A DNA stretch of 64,000 bases from Streptomyces sp. SID10853 (GCF_010548145.1 NZ_JAAGLN010000001.1:62001-126000), one strand, 5' to 3'; numbered from the stretch's first letter, positions 1-9,100 are shown. Numbers and translations are program-made. The notes: a model not told the origin generated them from the sequence alone.

Positions 1-1
1 A

Positions 2-247
2 ATGGCGGACACCGTCGTCATCTACTCGCAGAAGAAATCCGAGGCCGAGGCGACGATGTCCCGGCTGGGCCTGCCGTCCTGGACGGCGGAGCACATCATG
101 CGCCTGCGCCGCGGTATCGCGCTGTGGAAGGTCGGAGAGGTCATCTACCCCGGCGTCCAACACCTCTTGGTCGAAGCCGAACAGCACCTGTGCTTCTCCT
201 CAGGCGCGATGACCGACCTCACCAGCACCTCCCCGGACGCCGAATGA
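2..247 (+). CDS. C-terminal end of a VirB4-like T4SS ATPase (5' truncated)
   Basis: Only about 80 C-terminal residues lie in the window; the gene enters from the left edge, so the first ATG is probably internal. The tail has the shape seen at the end of VirB4/TraC-type conjugation ATPases: a run around RLRRGIALWKVGEVIYP followed by a hydrophobic strand and a short acidic end. No Walker motif is present because that part lies outside. The next gene starts inside its stop codon (ATGA), and a coupling protein follows at 0.9 kb, which supports a place in the transfer operon. A different transfer ATPase is possible. Confidence 0.5.
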   Translation: MADTVVIYSQKKSEAEATMSRLGLPSWTAEHIMRLRRGIALWKVGEVIYPGVQHLLVEAEQHLCFSSGAMTDLTSTSPDAE

Positions 248-630
248 ACAGGTACCACTACCTCCCCGCCACTGACCCTTTCCACACTGATTCGGAGCGC
301 GCACCCTCCATGACTATCGCCGCCACCGAGACCACGTTTCCGGCTGACGAGCACGCGGTACGCCAGGACATCGACCAGCTGCACGCCGATGCCCTCCAAC
401 TCGCTCGCCGCACGAAGGCACTGGCCACGGCACTCGACCACGGCGACTACTCCGCCGCCGGTGGCCGCGTCCGTACGGCCGTCGCCCACTTCTGGCGAGC
501 GGCGGAAGATCTCCACAGCGCCTTCCACACCGCTCCACCGCGCTGTGCTGGCCCTGAAGCTTCGCTGTCCCGGCTCTGCGGCCGACGGATGCGCTACCTC
601 GCCACCCGGGCCGCTAGGAGGACCGAGTAG
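244..630 (+). CDS. Hypothetical protein of the transfer operon
   Basis: 128 residues from the ATG that overlaps the previous stop (ATGA). A second in-frame ATG at 310 has a GGAG about 11 bases upstream and would give 106 residues. The middle is helical and rich in Ala/Arg/His (around ADALQLARRTKALATALDH). There is no signal peptide or membrane segment and no family I recognise. Tight packing between the ATPase tail and a small membrane protein suggests an accessory role in conjugation. Confidence 0.5.
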   Translation: MNRYHYLPATDPFHTDSERAPSMTIAATETTFPADEHAVRQDIDQLHADALQLARRTKALATALDHGDYSAAGGRVRTAVAHFWRAAEDLHSAFHTAPPRCAGPEASLSRLCGRRMRYLATRAARRTE

Positions 631-887
631 TGGGGTTCATACCGAGCGCGATTCCCCTGGCCCTCTACGCCATGACCGCCGTATGCGCGGTGGCTCTGGT
701 GACGCTCTGGCTCCTGACGAACCGCCGTCGACGCAACGCCGGATTCGCGGACAGGGGGCGGCTCAAACGTCAGATGTCGGCGAAGGCGATCTTGAAAGCC
801 ACGGAGATCCGCCCCTCCCTTACGCGCGGCCATGCCGCCCCAACATCCGCTGTGAGCCTCGCGAAGAGCCCATCCGCCGGTTCTTGA
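630..887 (+). CDS. Small membrane protein, possible detached N-terminus of the coupling protein
   Basis: 85 residues from a GTG at 630 that shares a base with the previous stop; an AGGAGG lies about 10 bases upstream. One strong membrane segment spans residues 5-28, then a basic stretch RNRRRR-like and the run LKRQMSAKAILKATEIRPSL. That run is what usually joins the membrane anchor to the ATPase domain in actinobacterial VirD4-like coupling proteins. Here the frame stops at 887 and the ATPase domain starts separately at 925 in another frame. It may be a genuine split protein or the result of a frameshift. Confidence 0.6.
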   Translation: MGFIPSAIPLALYAMTAVCAVALVTLWLLTNRRRRNAGFADRGRLKRQMSAKAILKATEIRPSLTRGHAAPTSAVSLAKSPSAGS

Positions 888-924
888 CCCATCCCCTTCA
901 GCACCCCTCGCTCCGGAGCACGTT

Positions 925-2373
925 ATGCGCCACACCCTCGATCCTCACGACTTCGGCTACTCGCTCGGCACCTCGCAGCGCCCGAAGGGCGTCGATCTCT
1001 GGTCCCGCGCCGACAAGGCATGCCGGGTCATCGGCCCGATGGGCAGCGGAAAGACGCTGAGGTTCTTCGCCCCGCTGATCCGCAAGTGGGCCGGGCCGGT
1101 CCTGGCCACCTCGACCAAGCCCGATCTGGTCGAACTGACCCTCGACGCCCGGCGGCAGGGCGGCCGCCCCGTCGCGGTCTTCGACCCGCAGAACATCGCT
1201 CCGAGCCTCCCGCGCTTCCGGTGGACGCCTATTAATGGGGCAGCCGACACGGAGGTGGCGATGATGCGCGGGAAGTCGTTCGTCGCGGGCTCGCGCACCC
1301 CCAACAGCGCAGCACAATCCAGCGAGGGCAGCACCTTCTACAAAGGGCAGGCTGCCAAGATCCTGGCTGCCTTCCTCCACGCCGCAGCCCTCGACGGCGC
1401 CTCCCTCGAATGGGTACTGCGGTGGGCCCGCAAGCTCACCGACCCGGCGCCCCTCGGCATCCTCGACGCTCACCCCGGCGCCGGCCCCGGATGGGCGGAC
1501 ATGCTTCGCACGGCCACTACCGGTGACAGCCGCACCGTCGGCAACACCGCCACGTCCCTCGATGCGGCTCTCGAACCCTTCATGCACCAGTCGGTGATCG
1601 ACTCCCTCCAGGGAGACGGCGAGGACCCCACGGACTTCGACGCCTTCCTCGACGCCGGAGGCACTCTCTACCTTCTAGGCAAGGACTCGGAGGTGAACAG
1701 CGTCGCACCGCTGACCACCGCGATAGCCGAAGATCTTCTGGACCTCGCGGAGGAACACGCCCTCGTCTCCCCGGCCGGGCGGCTGGACCCCCCTCTCCTC
1801 GCAGCCCTGGACGAGGCACCAAACATCGCGCCCATCCCCAGCCTCCGTCAGCGCGTGGCCGACGGCCGGGGCCGTGGCATCACGGTCATCTACGGCCTCC
1901 AGGCATGGGCGTCTGCTCGTGCCCGCTTCGGTGAGGACACCGCCAAGGAGCTGGCAGCCTTCACCAACAACGTCATCGTCCTGCCCGGGGACAAGGATCC
2001 TGACTTCCTCAAGGACATGTCCGACCTGTGCGGTCAGGTCGAACGAGAGCGCACGACGAAGACAACGTCCGGCGGGGACAGGGGCGGTCACTCGACAGCC
2101 ACGCATATGGCGCTCGAACCCGTCCTTCGAGGAGACGAGATCAGGGGCCTGCCCGAGGGAAACGCCCTTGTCCTCGCGGACAACCTCCCGTCGATCGTCA
2201 CCCGGCTTGACGGCATGTGGACCTGGGATTCCTGGTCCGAGATCGAGGGTCACGTCCGAGACCTGCGAGCTGCCAACGAAGCCGAGCGGACCCGGCGGGC
2301 CACGGAGAAGATGAACCAGGCCAATGCCCACGCGACAGCGTGGGCCAGCCGTCAAGGAGCGGCTGCCGCATGA
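925..2373 (+). CDS. VirD4/TraG-like type IV coupling protein (ATPase part)
   Basis: 482 residues. The N-terminus enters directly into the nucleotide-binding domain: Walker A GPMGSGKT near residue 37, a Walker B-like LLAALDEAPNIAPIPSLR near residue 295, and the TraG/VirD4-like run GRGITVIYGLQAWASARARF. The role is to bring the relaxase-DNA complex to the secretion channel at the inner membrane. No transmembrane anchor is encoded in this frame; one is in the preceding small gene. The start is supported by CCGGAG six bases before the ATG at 925. The next gene starts at 2370 inside the stop (ATGA). Confidence 0.85.
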   Translation: MRHTLDPHDFGYSLGTSQRPKGVDLWSRADKACRVIGPMGSGKTLRFFAPLIRKWAGPVLATSTKPDLVELTLDARRQGGRPVAVFDPQNIAPSLPRFRWTPINGAADTEVAMMRGKSFVAGSRTPNSAAQSSEGSTFYKGQAAKILAAFLHAAALDGASLEWVLRWARKLTDPAPLGILDAHPGAGPGWADMLRTATTGDSRTVGNTATSLDAALEPFMHQSVIDSLQGDGEDPTDFDAFLDAGGTLYLLGKDSEVNSVAPLTTAIAEDLLDLAEEHALVSPAGRLDPPLLAALDEAPNIAPIPSLRQRVADGRGRGITVIYGLQAWASARARFGEDTAKELAAFTNNVIVLPGDKDPDFLKDMSDLCGQVERERTTKTTSGGDRGGHSTATHMALEPVLRGDEIRGLPEGNALVLADNLPSIVTRLDGMWTWDSWSEIEGHVRDLRAANEAERTRRATEKMNQANAHATAWASRQGAAAA

Positions 2374-2879
2374 CCGAGACCTTGACCCAGTTCGAGCCCT
2401 TCCCTGAGCTTCCTGCACTGATCTTGGACTACATCGCCGAGCGGAGCACAGAGGACTCCGTGGTGGAGGGCCCCGCTCCCTGGGACCTCGGAGCCCTGCC
2501 AGCGGAATTGCTTGATCAGATGCCCACATGGCTCGACTCCGTGTGCCGCTGGCTGAACGGGCGGTACGCCTGGCAACCCCAGGACGTCATCCCGCCTTGC
2601 TGGACGGAGCATGAGGGCCTTGGGTATGAGATCGCGGCCCTGGCCTTCGCCAGAACCGAGGCGTACGCGGTCGCTGGATCGTCGGTTGTCTGGCACGAGC
2701 AGTACGACCGATTCCTCACCAGGATGAACAAGGCCCTCGGACAGGCCGGAGACGAATGCAGAGTCGGGCGACACGTAGACAGGCCGGCGCGCTTTCAGCT
2801 CGCGGCCTGGCCTCCACGAGCCGGTAATGAGTCCGAGGAGTCGCAGGTCCCCGAGCGCCGTGGGGAGACCGGTCGATGA
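2370..2879 (+). CDS. DUF4913-like protein of the transfer operon
   Basis: 169 residues, start overlapping the coupling-protein stop. The central part (PTWLDSVCRWLNGRYAW ... CWTEHEGLGYEIAALAFARTEA ... WHEQYDRFL) has the spacing of Trp, His and Tyr that I associate with DUF4913 proteins, which often follow VirD4-like genes in Streptomyces elements. The C-terminal 40 residues are charged and probably disordered. Function is unknown; operon position suggests conjugation. The family assignment is from memory and only moderately secure. Confidence 0.6.
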   Translation: MTETLTQFEPFPELPALILDYIAERSTEDSVVEGPAPWDLGALPAELLDQMPTWLDSVCRWLNGRYAWQPQDVIPPCWTEHEGLGYEIAALAFARTEAYAVAGSSVVWHEQYDRFLTRMNKALGQAGDECRVGRHVDRPARFQLAAWPPRAGNESEESQVPERRGETGR

Positions 2880-3307
2880 TGACGGACCCCGCCGTGGTCT
2901 TCTCGACAGAGCATGATCACGCCCTGGTCGCACAAAGCGGTTGGGAGCAGGAGGAAGCCCGATCCGTTCTCCGCGATCTCGGCTGGGAGTGGGCAGAAGA
3001 ACTGCATGCTCTCGTTCCCCCGGACGACGTGTCGGACGTTGACGCTGGTGTTCAAGCGGTGGAGGAACTACACCTGCACGGGCATCGCATCGGATACACC
3101 GTGGGGCCGTACGGCGCGACGCGCCTGACCCCGGGAAGTGCGGAGCAGGTCATCACGAAGTTGCTGGCAGGGCCCAGGTCCCAGCCACCGAAAGGCGAGG
3201 GCGACGGTGCTCACGCAACTCCGATCCAACGGCCCGCAGCCTACGGTGAAATCACCACGGCAGAAGGCCCCTTCTCTACAGAGCCCTTCGACGGCCCTGC
3301 GATTTAG
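2876..3307 (+). CDS. Hypothetical protein, last gene of the transfer operon
   Basis: 143 residues; the ATG at 2876 overlaps the previous stop. Residues 1-95 look folded (SGWEQEEARSVLRDLGWEW ... LHLHGHRIGYTVGPYGATRL), with alternating helix and strand; the last 45 are Pro/Gly/Thr-rich. No motif points to a function. It closes the rightward overlapping gene run, and a gap of almost 700 bases with inverted repeats follows. Confidence 0.55.
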   Translation: MMTDPAVVFSTEHDHALVAQSGWEQEEARSVLRDLGWEWAEELHALVPPDDVSDVDAGVQAVEELHLHGHRIGYTVGPYGATRLTPGSAEQVITKLLAGPRSQPPKGEGDGAHATPIQRPAAYGEITTAEGPFSTEPFDGPAI

Positions 3308-3420
3308 CGGCCGTTCGCATGCTCTGTGCCGGGGGCGCCGGCGGCTGCTGCTGCTGAAAACTGGCTCCGGACGCCTGAAACAGCTCGATGAGGGAGCTGC
3401 TCGATGAGCAGTCCCAAGTG

Positions 3421-3440
3421 ACCTACTCACGTGAGTAGGT
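3421..3440. promoter_or_regulatory. Perfect 20-bp palindrome, probable operator
   Basis: ACCTACTCAC is followed at once by its exact reverse complement GTGAGTAGGT, with no spacer. This is the shape of a dimeric repressor site. It lies in the 677-bp non-coding gap (3308-3984) after the transfer genes. Two direct copies of GCTCGATGAG at about 3383 and 3400 lie just upstream. No regulator gene is adjacent. Confidence 0.6.
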
Positions 3441-3634
3441 GGCCTGGACGGCGCGTTGGGACGCCCCCGTATACGTGGCTAAGTTGAGGCAGCGACAGGT
3501 TTCTACGGCTATGCTCGAAGTTGCCAAGAGGCCAGCGACAAGATCGCAGGCAGTGCGAGATACGGGCACCGACCGCCGAAGATGGCCATCCCAACGGCCG
3601 GCGCCCTGTCGGCTACTGGCTGCCGAAGCGGTCG

Positions 3635-3660
3635 CTCATCCAGATCACAATCTGGATGAG
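3635..3660. repeat. 11-bp inverted repeat with 4-nt loop
   Basis: CTCATCCAGAT, loop CACA, then ATCTGGATGAG: a perfect 11-bp stem in the same 3308-3984 gap as the 20-bp palindrome. It has no T-run after it, so it could be an operator or a factor-independent stop. I see no convincing gene in this gap; two short rightward frames (3439-3663 and 3521-3760) have no clear ribosome site and no recognisable family. Confidence 0.5.
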
Positions 3661-3984
3661 TAACCAGATTCGGCGGCCGGTCAGCCGCTTGGTCCGCGGC
3701 TTTCCGTGTGCTCCCATCTCACCCTCCCCTCACCGTCGTAGGACGCGCCCGAACAAATGAACGGGCAGGCGAGGTGGGTGCCGGTAGCCGTGGCATTCTC
3801 ACTCTATGTGCCGAAGAACCCTGCCATGACGGGTTCAGGCAACCAGCGAGGCATATCGGTCGTGATCCACCCCGTTGGTTGCCTCAGGCGCATTCGACAA
3901 TGCCCAATCGGCTCGTGATTTGGCACTGCGCGGAAGAAGTATCGTCGCGCACCACGGATTTAGTGATCAGTGGCGTCAAGAGAT

Positions 3985-5094
3985 TCAAAACCGGAGACGG
4001 TCTCGGAGCTCTGCCAGCAGCGGCCGCAGCCCGGATTCTCCCGCGTGGCCGACGCGGTACGTGCTGGCGTCGGGATTGTCTGGATCGGGCTCGGGATACT
4101 CAAGGGACAGGGCGCGCCAGCGGACCATGACCGGGTCGTCTGGGTCGTCCATCCGATGCCCGAGCGCTTCGAGTCGGCGAGTCCACCGGTCCTGCATCCG
4201 GGGCTGGCTGAAGTCCGTCCAGTTCCCAGCCAGTTCCTCCACGTCATCGCGCGTCAGGGCTGCGACGGGGGCTTTGCGCTCACACGCCAGGAGGTAAAAA
4301 GCGATGGCCAGCGCACTGCTGCCGTCCACGTCCGAGGCCCCATTGTGGGGGATCTCCTGGGACCCAAGACCTGGCGTGACGATGGCACAGACCCTTTCCC
4401 ACGCGGCTTGCCACCGCTCGTCGCCCTCTCTGCTGGCTTGGGCTGCCAACTCGGCGAGTCGTTCGCCGACCGTGAGCTTCGGCGTGCCACACAGCGTGAG
4501 CGCCGCAAGGTGATTCCAGGTGTAGTAACCGCGGTCGACATCCTGACGCATGTACACGGCGTGTAGGCGATCGATCGTAATCTCGAAGCGGTCGGGGCGA
4601 CTGTCACGAACTTGCCGGTTAAACGCGGCATCGTGTACGTCCTCGGAGCGGTAATACGCCACGGTGGAGTGCGGCCAGGCCCGCGGTCCAGCTGGCCGGA
4701 GCCTGATGCCTTCCACTGCCGATACCGCCGTGCGGACCCTCGCGGTGAGCGCGGCCAGCTTGTTCTCCGGGTACATAGCTACCGTCAGCGCGCTCGGCCC
4801 CGGCCATACTGGGCCCATCTGCACGGTCGCAGAAGTGCCGTTCCAGGCCAGGTCCTTTCGGACGCTCTCGACTACCCGTTCCACTTGGTCCCGGGTAAGG
4901 CCGTGGTGGACCCCCTGCACGGTCCAATGCAGCCACTTGGGCGGGACCGTACCGACCCGCTCTCCGTACGTCGACAACAGCCCCTCGTACGCCTTCGCGA
5001 ACTCCACGTACTTCGGATCATCCAGTTGCGCGATGAAGTGTAGATATGAGCCGCCGCCCGACCATGTCCTCTTCGAGGAGAAGAACCTCTCCAC
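3985..5094 (-). CDS. 2'-5' RNA ligase-like / 2H phosphoesterase family protein
   Basis: About 369 residues from a GTG at 5094 (GAAGG eight bases upstream); a GTG at 5121 is an alternative, and the frame stays open to 5382. Two His-x-Thr motifs, LHWTVQG and HSTVAYY, are about 115 residues apart, the signature of the 2H phosphoesterase fold, so cyclic phosphodiester or 2'-5' linkage chemistry is likely. The C-terminal 150 residues are helical and acidic (around ALTRDDVEELAGNWTDFSQ) and match no family I know. It faces away from the transfer operon; no partner gene is obvious. Confidence 0.65.
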   Translation of the reverse strand: MERFFSSKRTWSGGGSYLHFIAQLDDPKYVEFAKAYEGLLSTYGERVGTVPPKWLHWTVQGVHHGLTRDQVERVVESVRKDLAWNGTSATVQMGPVWPGPSALTVAMYPENKLAALTARVRTAVSAVEGIRLRPAGPRAWPHSTVAYYRSEDVHDAAFNRQVRDSRPDRFEITIDRLHAVYMRQDVDRGYYTWNHLAALTLCGTPKLTVGERLAELAAQASREGDERWQAAWERVCAIVTPGLGSQEIPHNGASDVDGSSALAIAFYLLACERKAPVAALTRDDVEELAGNWTDFSQPRMQDRWTRRLEALGHRMDDPDDPVMVRWRALSLEYPEPDPDNPDASTYRVGHAGESGLRPLLAELRDRLRF

Positions 5095-5261
5095 GCCCCC
5101 GCCCTTCAGCTGCCGGGCCACCTCATGTGACCGTCTCCGCCCTCCACCGTAAGGGCTAGGTCGGACATAGTAAGCGCCCCTCAGGGGCGTGCAGTTGCTC
5201 CGGCATGGAACCCGCCCCCGGCATGTACCAGGGGCGGTTCGCGGCGGGTGCGCCCCGTGGG

Positions 5262-6230
5262 TCAGTCCGTGGCGTCCAGCATTGCTGCTGCGATGTGGTC
5301 GGCTGCATTTCGGTGGCCGCGGACGTTGGGGTGCACGAGGGCCGGTTGGTCGGGGAAGCGGGTGAAGATGCCATCCACCCACCTGCCGGCGTCGCAGACG
5401 CTGTGGCTGTGAGAGGAGCCGTAGAGGTCGACGAAGCGGGCCGCGTCATGAGTGCCAGCCGATTTCCCGATGGCCTTGTTGAGGGGTTCCAGCACGTCGG
5501 TGCGCAGCCAGTCCAGGTCGCCCTGGGTGATGGAGCCGAACTGTTCCAGGTCGTTGTAGCGGCACTTGGAGGTGTCCTGGGGGATGACCGTGGGGTAGCC
5601 GACGGCCAGGACCTTCGCGTGCGGGGCACGCTCATGGAGCACGGTGAGCATCTCGTTGTACTGGCGGCTCACCTTGTTCAGCCGGGCGGCGATGCCTCCG
5701 GCCAGATCATCCTTGCACGGGGTGCCCACACCGCCGCTGCCCGAGCCCAGCTCCTGGCACTTGAGGAGGATGTCGGCAAAACCGAGGGTGTTGCCGCCCA
5801 CGCCGACGGTGACCACGTCGGTGCCGGGACCCACGGCCTCGGACTGGGGCGGCACCGCGGGGAAGGGGTAGTCCGGGTCCGAGGAGATGGGCGGCAGATG
5901 ACGGCCGACCGGCTCCTGGGGCTGGGACGTGACGTTCTCGATGGTGGCGGCCCCGCAGCTGACATTGGTCAGGTCGAAGAGTGAGCCGAGTTCACGTTCG
6001 ATGACCTGGGGGTATGACTGGTCGGTGCGGTCGCAGCCGTCGCGGGGGTATTCGAAGGTGTCCCCGGCGGCTTGGATGACCCCGGCGGTGTAGGAGTCAC
6101 CCAGGGCGACCCACTGATATCCCGCCGCAGCGGCGGGTTGCGCCCCGGCAAGTTGAACGGGCGCCAAGGCGGCTGCGGTGAAAGCCGCAGCCGAGCAGAG
6201 CAGGGCCAGACGAGCGCGGAAAAGTGCCAC
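5262..6230 (-). CDS. Secreted SGNH/GDSL-family hydrolase
   Basis: 322 residues from a GTG at 6230 with TTGGAG six bases upstream. A classical signal peptide (about residues 1-37, ending near AQPAAAA) is followed by block I VALGDSYTAG with the nucleophilic Ser, a block III-like GGNTLGF, and block V HPNVRGH with the catalytic His. Two Cys pairs (GCD...VSC and KCQ...PCKDD) fit extracellular disulfides. Likely an exported esterase or lipase. The 584 bp upstream to the EEP-family gene at 6815 holds the divergent control region and no gene I can support. Confidence 0.85.
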   Translation of the reverse strand: MALFRARLALLCSAAAFTAAALAPVQLAGAQPAAAAGYQWVALGDSYTAGVIQAAGDTFEYPRDGCDRTDQSYPQVIERELGSLFDLTNVSCGAATIENVTSQPQEPVGRHLPPISSDPDYPFPAVPPQSEAVGPGTDVVTVGVGGNTLGFADILLKCQELGSGSGGVGTPCKDDLAGGIAARLNKVSRQYNEMLTVLHERAPHAKVLAVGYPTVIPQDTSKCRYNDLEQFGSITQGDLDWLRTDVLEPLNKAIGKSAGTHDAARFVDLYGSSHSHSVCDAGRWVDGIFTRFPDQPALVHPNVRGHRNAADHIAAAMLDATD

Positions 6231-6814
6231 GAAATCTCCAAGGAGCGGGAGTTGATCTCCCGTCGACCATAGAAGATTGATCACAAAGGGCACTGCATTG
6301 CATACGTACAGTAACTTGTGGCGCTCGGTCATACACCTGTTGGGGGACGCGATATCGGCGCACTCGCAGGTCGGACTGATTCCCGAACGCCTCGGCGCCA
6401 CATCTGGTCATTGCGGGATACATCTTTGACTGGCCGAGCGGCCCAAAGGCGGAGCGCGGGTCCGGGCTGGTTGTCTTGTTCTCGATCTTCACCTATAGGC
6501 CAGCGCACTGCCACGGCAACCCAGTTGCTGCATGCGGTGCTGGAGCAGTGGCGGCTCAGGCACGCGGTGCGGGTCGCAGAACCAACTCACCCTATGAGAA
6601 AGCACGCCTAGGGGGAGTTCCAGCCACATAACCGAAAGCAGTACCCCAGTGCCGTGACCGGTCGATACCGTTCCCCAGGAAGCCGTTCGAGTTGGAGGCT
6701 GGGCGACCAGCCCTGGCGGAGCGGGACTCCCCTGCACTGGTAGGCCGCAGTGGATTGGAGCGACCCCGGCACCAGCCACTCGCGGCCGTCAACAGTCCTG
6801 TTAGGAGACCCAAA

Positions 6815-7648
6815 GTGACCACGATCAGAGTCGTCACATTCAACACGCTGTTCGGCGGTCACGATGACTTCGGACTCGGCGCCGACGACCGATGGCACGG
6901 ACAGGTCGAGTACCTCAGAGGGCTTGAGGCGGACATCCTCGCGTTGCAGGAGTGCAATTTCTGGGACCTTCTCGGCAAGCGGCGCATGTACCAAACCCTC
7001 AACGCCCTCGGCATGGGCAGCGCCCATCTCGCGTATGCCAACGAGACCACCAGCGGTCACCGGTTCCACACCGTGATCATGCTGAGCCGCCGCGTGCAGG
7101 TCGCCGCGCAGGACGCTGACCGGAATCGGTATCACCACGTCATGGGCTGGGCGAACCTGATCCTGCCGGGCTTGGAAGGTCTGCTGGAGTTGCGAAACCT
7201 GCATCTGGACCCCTTCGACCCGCGTAACAGGGCGCGCGAGGTGTCGCCCCTCGGGGTCCTTGCCGCTCCCGGCCGCCGATCGTTGATCGTCGGTGACGTC
7301 AACTGCATCGGCCTCGAATTTCCGGAGCCTGACTGGGGCCAGCTACCAGCGCATGCCGTTAACGGACAGCTGCGCCTGCCCCGCGAGGAGGAGGTCTCCG
7401 ATCGGGACGCGACCGAACTCCTCGCCCGCGCCGGCTTCAAGGACGCCAGCCATCCCTTCAAACAGGAAATGGCCGCGACGGCAGCGTTCGGCGACGGCGA
7501 CGTCCCCCGGCGCCAGGACCTCATCCTCATGAGTCCCGACCTGGCCCCGGCTCTTGACGACTACCGGGTGGACCTGGAGCCAGTGGACAAGGAGCTGTCA
7601 GATCACGGCGCCGTGAGCGCTGACTTCGACCTGAGCCGCCTCCCCTGA
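6815..7648 (+). CDS. Endonuclease/exonuclease/phosphatase (EEP) family protein
   Basis: 277 residues from a GTG with AGGAG seven bases upstream; the open frame extends further up without a ribosome site. EEP landmarks occur in order: VVTFNTLFGG, LALQECNFWD (metal-binding Glu), NLHLDPFD, GDVNCIG (the GDxN motif), and SDHGAVSADF at the end. No signal peptide is present, so it is cytoplasmic. Substrate may be nucleic acid, phospholipid or phosphoester; the sequence does not say which. It converges on the leftward gene ending at 7660. Confidence 0.8.
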   Translation: MTTIRVVTFNTLFGGHDDFGLGADDRWHGQVEYLRGLEADILALQECNFWDLLGKRRMYQTLNALGMGSAHLAYANETTSGHRFHTVIMLSRRVQVAAQDADRNRYHHVMGWANLILPGLEGLLELRNLHLDPFDPRNRAREVSPLGVLAAPGRRSLIVGDVNCIGLEFPEPDWGQLPAHAVNGQLRLPREEEVSDRDATELLARAGFKDASHPFKQEMAATAAFGDGDVPRRQDLILMSPDLAPALDDYRVDLEPVDKELSDHGAVSADFDLSRLP

Positions 7649-7659
7649 GCCGCAGCCGG

Positions 7660-8619
7660 TCAGCGGGGGCGGGCGGAGAAGCCCCTGACCCGCCTCGTGA
7701 TCCGCTCGACAATCCCGGTTCGCATGCCGACGCTCGTCCGGTTCACCGCTGCCCGCAGGAACACATTGGTCTCCGCCGGGTCGAGGTGCCGGGGCAGGTC
7801 CGGCGTCGCAATCAGCAGCTCTCCAAGTTGGTGCGTCCCCGGGGCAGAGGGGCGGGAGCCCGTAGCCCGGGCGACAGCCATCCGTACGTGTGCAGCGTCC
7901 AGCCGCGCCCGGAGTGGATGGACGTGCCCCTTGCTGCATTCCAGGGTGGCCACCGGACCGTCGACGTGCACCTCAAGCACATCGTCACCGTATATACAGC
8001 GCAGTGGAACGATGCTGTCGGTGCTCACAAGCTTGAACTGGTGGGCCTTGATGACGAGAGGGCTAGAAGCGACCCGTGGTGCGACGGCCCGCTCACGGTC
8101 CTCCGCGTACTCAGCGAAGAGCTGGCCCAGGCGATCGGTAGCGCCCCTCATAGGGGAAGGGCCCGGGCTGGGAGGTTCGATGTCGTCAGCCAGTCCACTC
8201 GCGTTGAGGCGGCCAGCGTACTGATCACGGGCCGAATTGAACAAGCTCCACAGAGCAGTATCCGGATCTGTAATGGTGGTTCTCTGCCCAGTCTCGGCCA
8301 GAGCCTGAGTCATCTCGTCGATGATCTTTGGCTCACAGTCCGCCGGCCCGGCCAGGGCCTCGCGCAGCTCGGCGACTGGGACATCGTGGGGCACGCGGTC
8401 GCCGGAGTACGTGCGGGCGAACAGAAGTAGGCTCAACGTGAGCAGATCGGTGGGCGACGAATCACCCCGCTCCCAGGGCTGGCCAGCGAGCAGACGAGCC
8501 GCCTCATGGACTGCAGGGCTCCAAGAAGCCGGTGCCGAGGAGGGAAGCAGCAGGCTCATCTCCAGGCCGAGAACTCGCGCGCTCGGGTCGACGGCCTCCG
8601 TAGCAGGAGTGACAGACAT
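7660..8619 (-). CDS. Hypothetical protein
   Basis: 319 residues; the ATG at 8619 has GGAAGGA upstream. The first half is helical (RLLAGQPWERGDSSPTDLL, TYSGDRVPHDVPVAELREAL). The second half contains a strand-rich section ending in a Cys/His pair (ATLECSKGHVHPLRA). The tail is strongly basic. I recognise no family. A possible small gene (8663-8857) lies 44 bp upstream in the same direction. Confidence 0.55.
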   Translation of the reverse strand: MSVTPATEAVDPSARVLGLEMSLLLPSSAPASWSPAVHEAARLLAGQPWERGDSSPTDLLTLSLLLFARTYSGDRVPHDVPVAELREALAGPADCEPKIIDEMTQALAETGQRTTITDPDTALWSLFNSARDQYAGRLNASGLADDIEPPSPGPSPMRGATDRLGQLFAEYAEDRERAVAPRVASSPLVIKAHQFKLVSTDSIVPLRCIYGDDVLEVHVDGPVATLECSKGHVHPLRARLDAAHVRMAVARATGSRPSAPGTHQLGELLIATPDLPRHLDPAETNVFLRAAVNRTSVGMRTGIVERITRRVRGFSARPR

Positions 8620-8662
8620 GCGGCCATCCTTCCGGACCAACGCCCAGGACGAGGGCGAATGC

Positions 8663-8857
8663 TCAATTTCGACTGCGGTACGGCAGGCAGAGCAGGAACC
8701 CCGTCGGCAGCCGGTAGGTGGTGAGGTGACTTGATAGCGAGGACAGCCGGGAGTCGTCGCCAAGGTCGTGCTGTCGCTCCGCCGGGCCGTCGCGGATCGC
8801 GTCTTCGAGGAGCGACGCCACGCCCACGTCAGCCCGGTGAGGGGCGAGCGCCGTCAT
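8663..8857 (-). CDS. Possible small hypothetical protein
   Basis: 64 residues from an ATG with GGAAGA five bases upstream. The peptide reads plausibly at the start (APHRADVGVASLLEDAIRDG) but ends in a short hydrophobic, basic tail. No family is recognised. The surrounding 8620-9151 stretch otherwise has only one hairpin near 9.1 kb. Confidence 0.3.
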   Translation of the reverse strand: MTALAPHRADVGVASLLEDAIRDGPAERQHDLGDDSRLSSLSSHLTTYRLPTGFLLCLPYRSRN

Positions 8858-9100
8858 GATGTCTTCCGCCAGCGCGCGCTGCAGGGCATCGACCAGGGGC
8901 CGCGTTCAGGAACCGTGCGATGCTCGGCAGAGGGAAGGCGACCCCGAACTTAGGGGCGCCGAACTGCCATGTCCTCACCTTCCAAAACTCCTCGAAGGCT
9001 GCCCTCATCCCTCTTTCGCAGCCCAGGGTGTCGCCTTCCCACTGTCGATCACGCAGGGGTACGCTCCACTGACCCATGGGTACGGCTGTACGACAGCGGC

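Noticed and set aside
3521-3760. 79-residue rightward frame in the control region
   Set aside because: No ribosome site, two inverted repeats within, no recognisable family; might be a decayed gene but not supportable.
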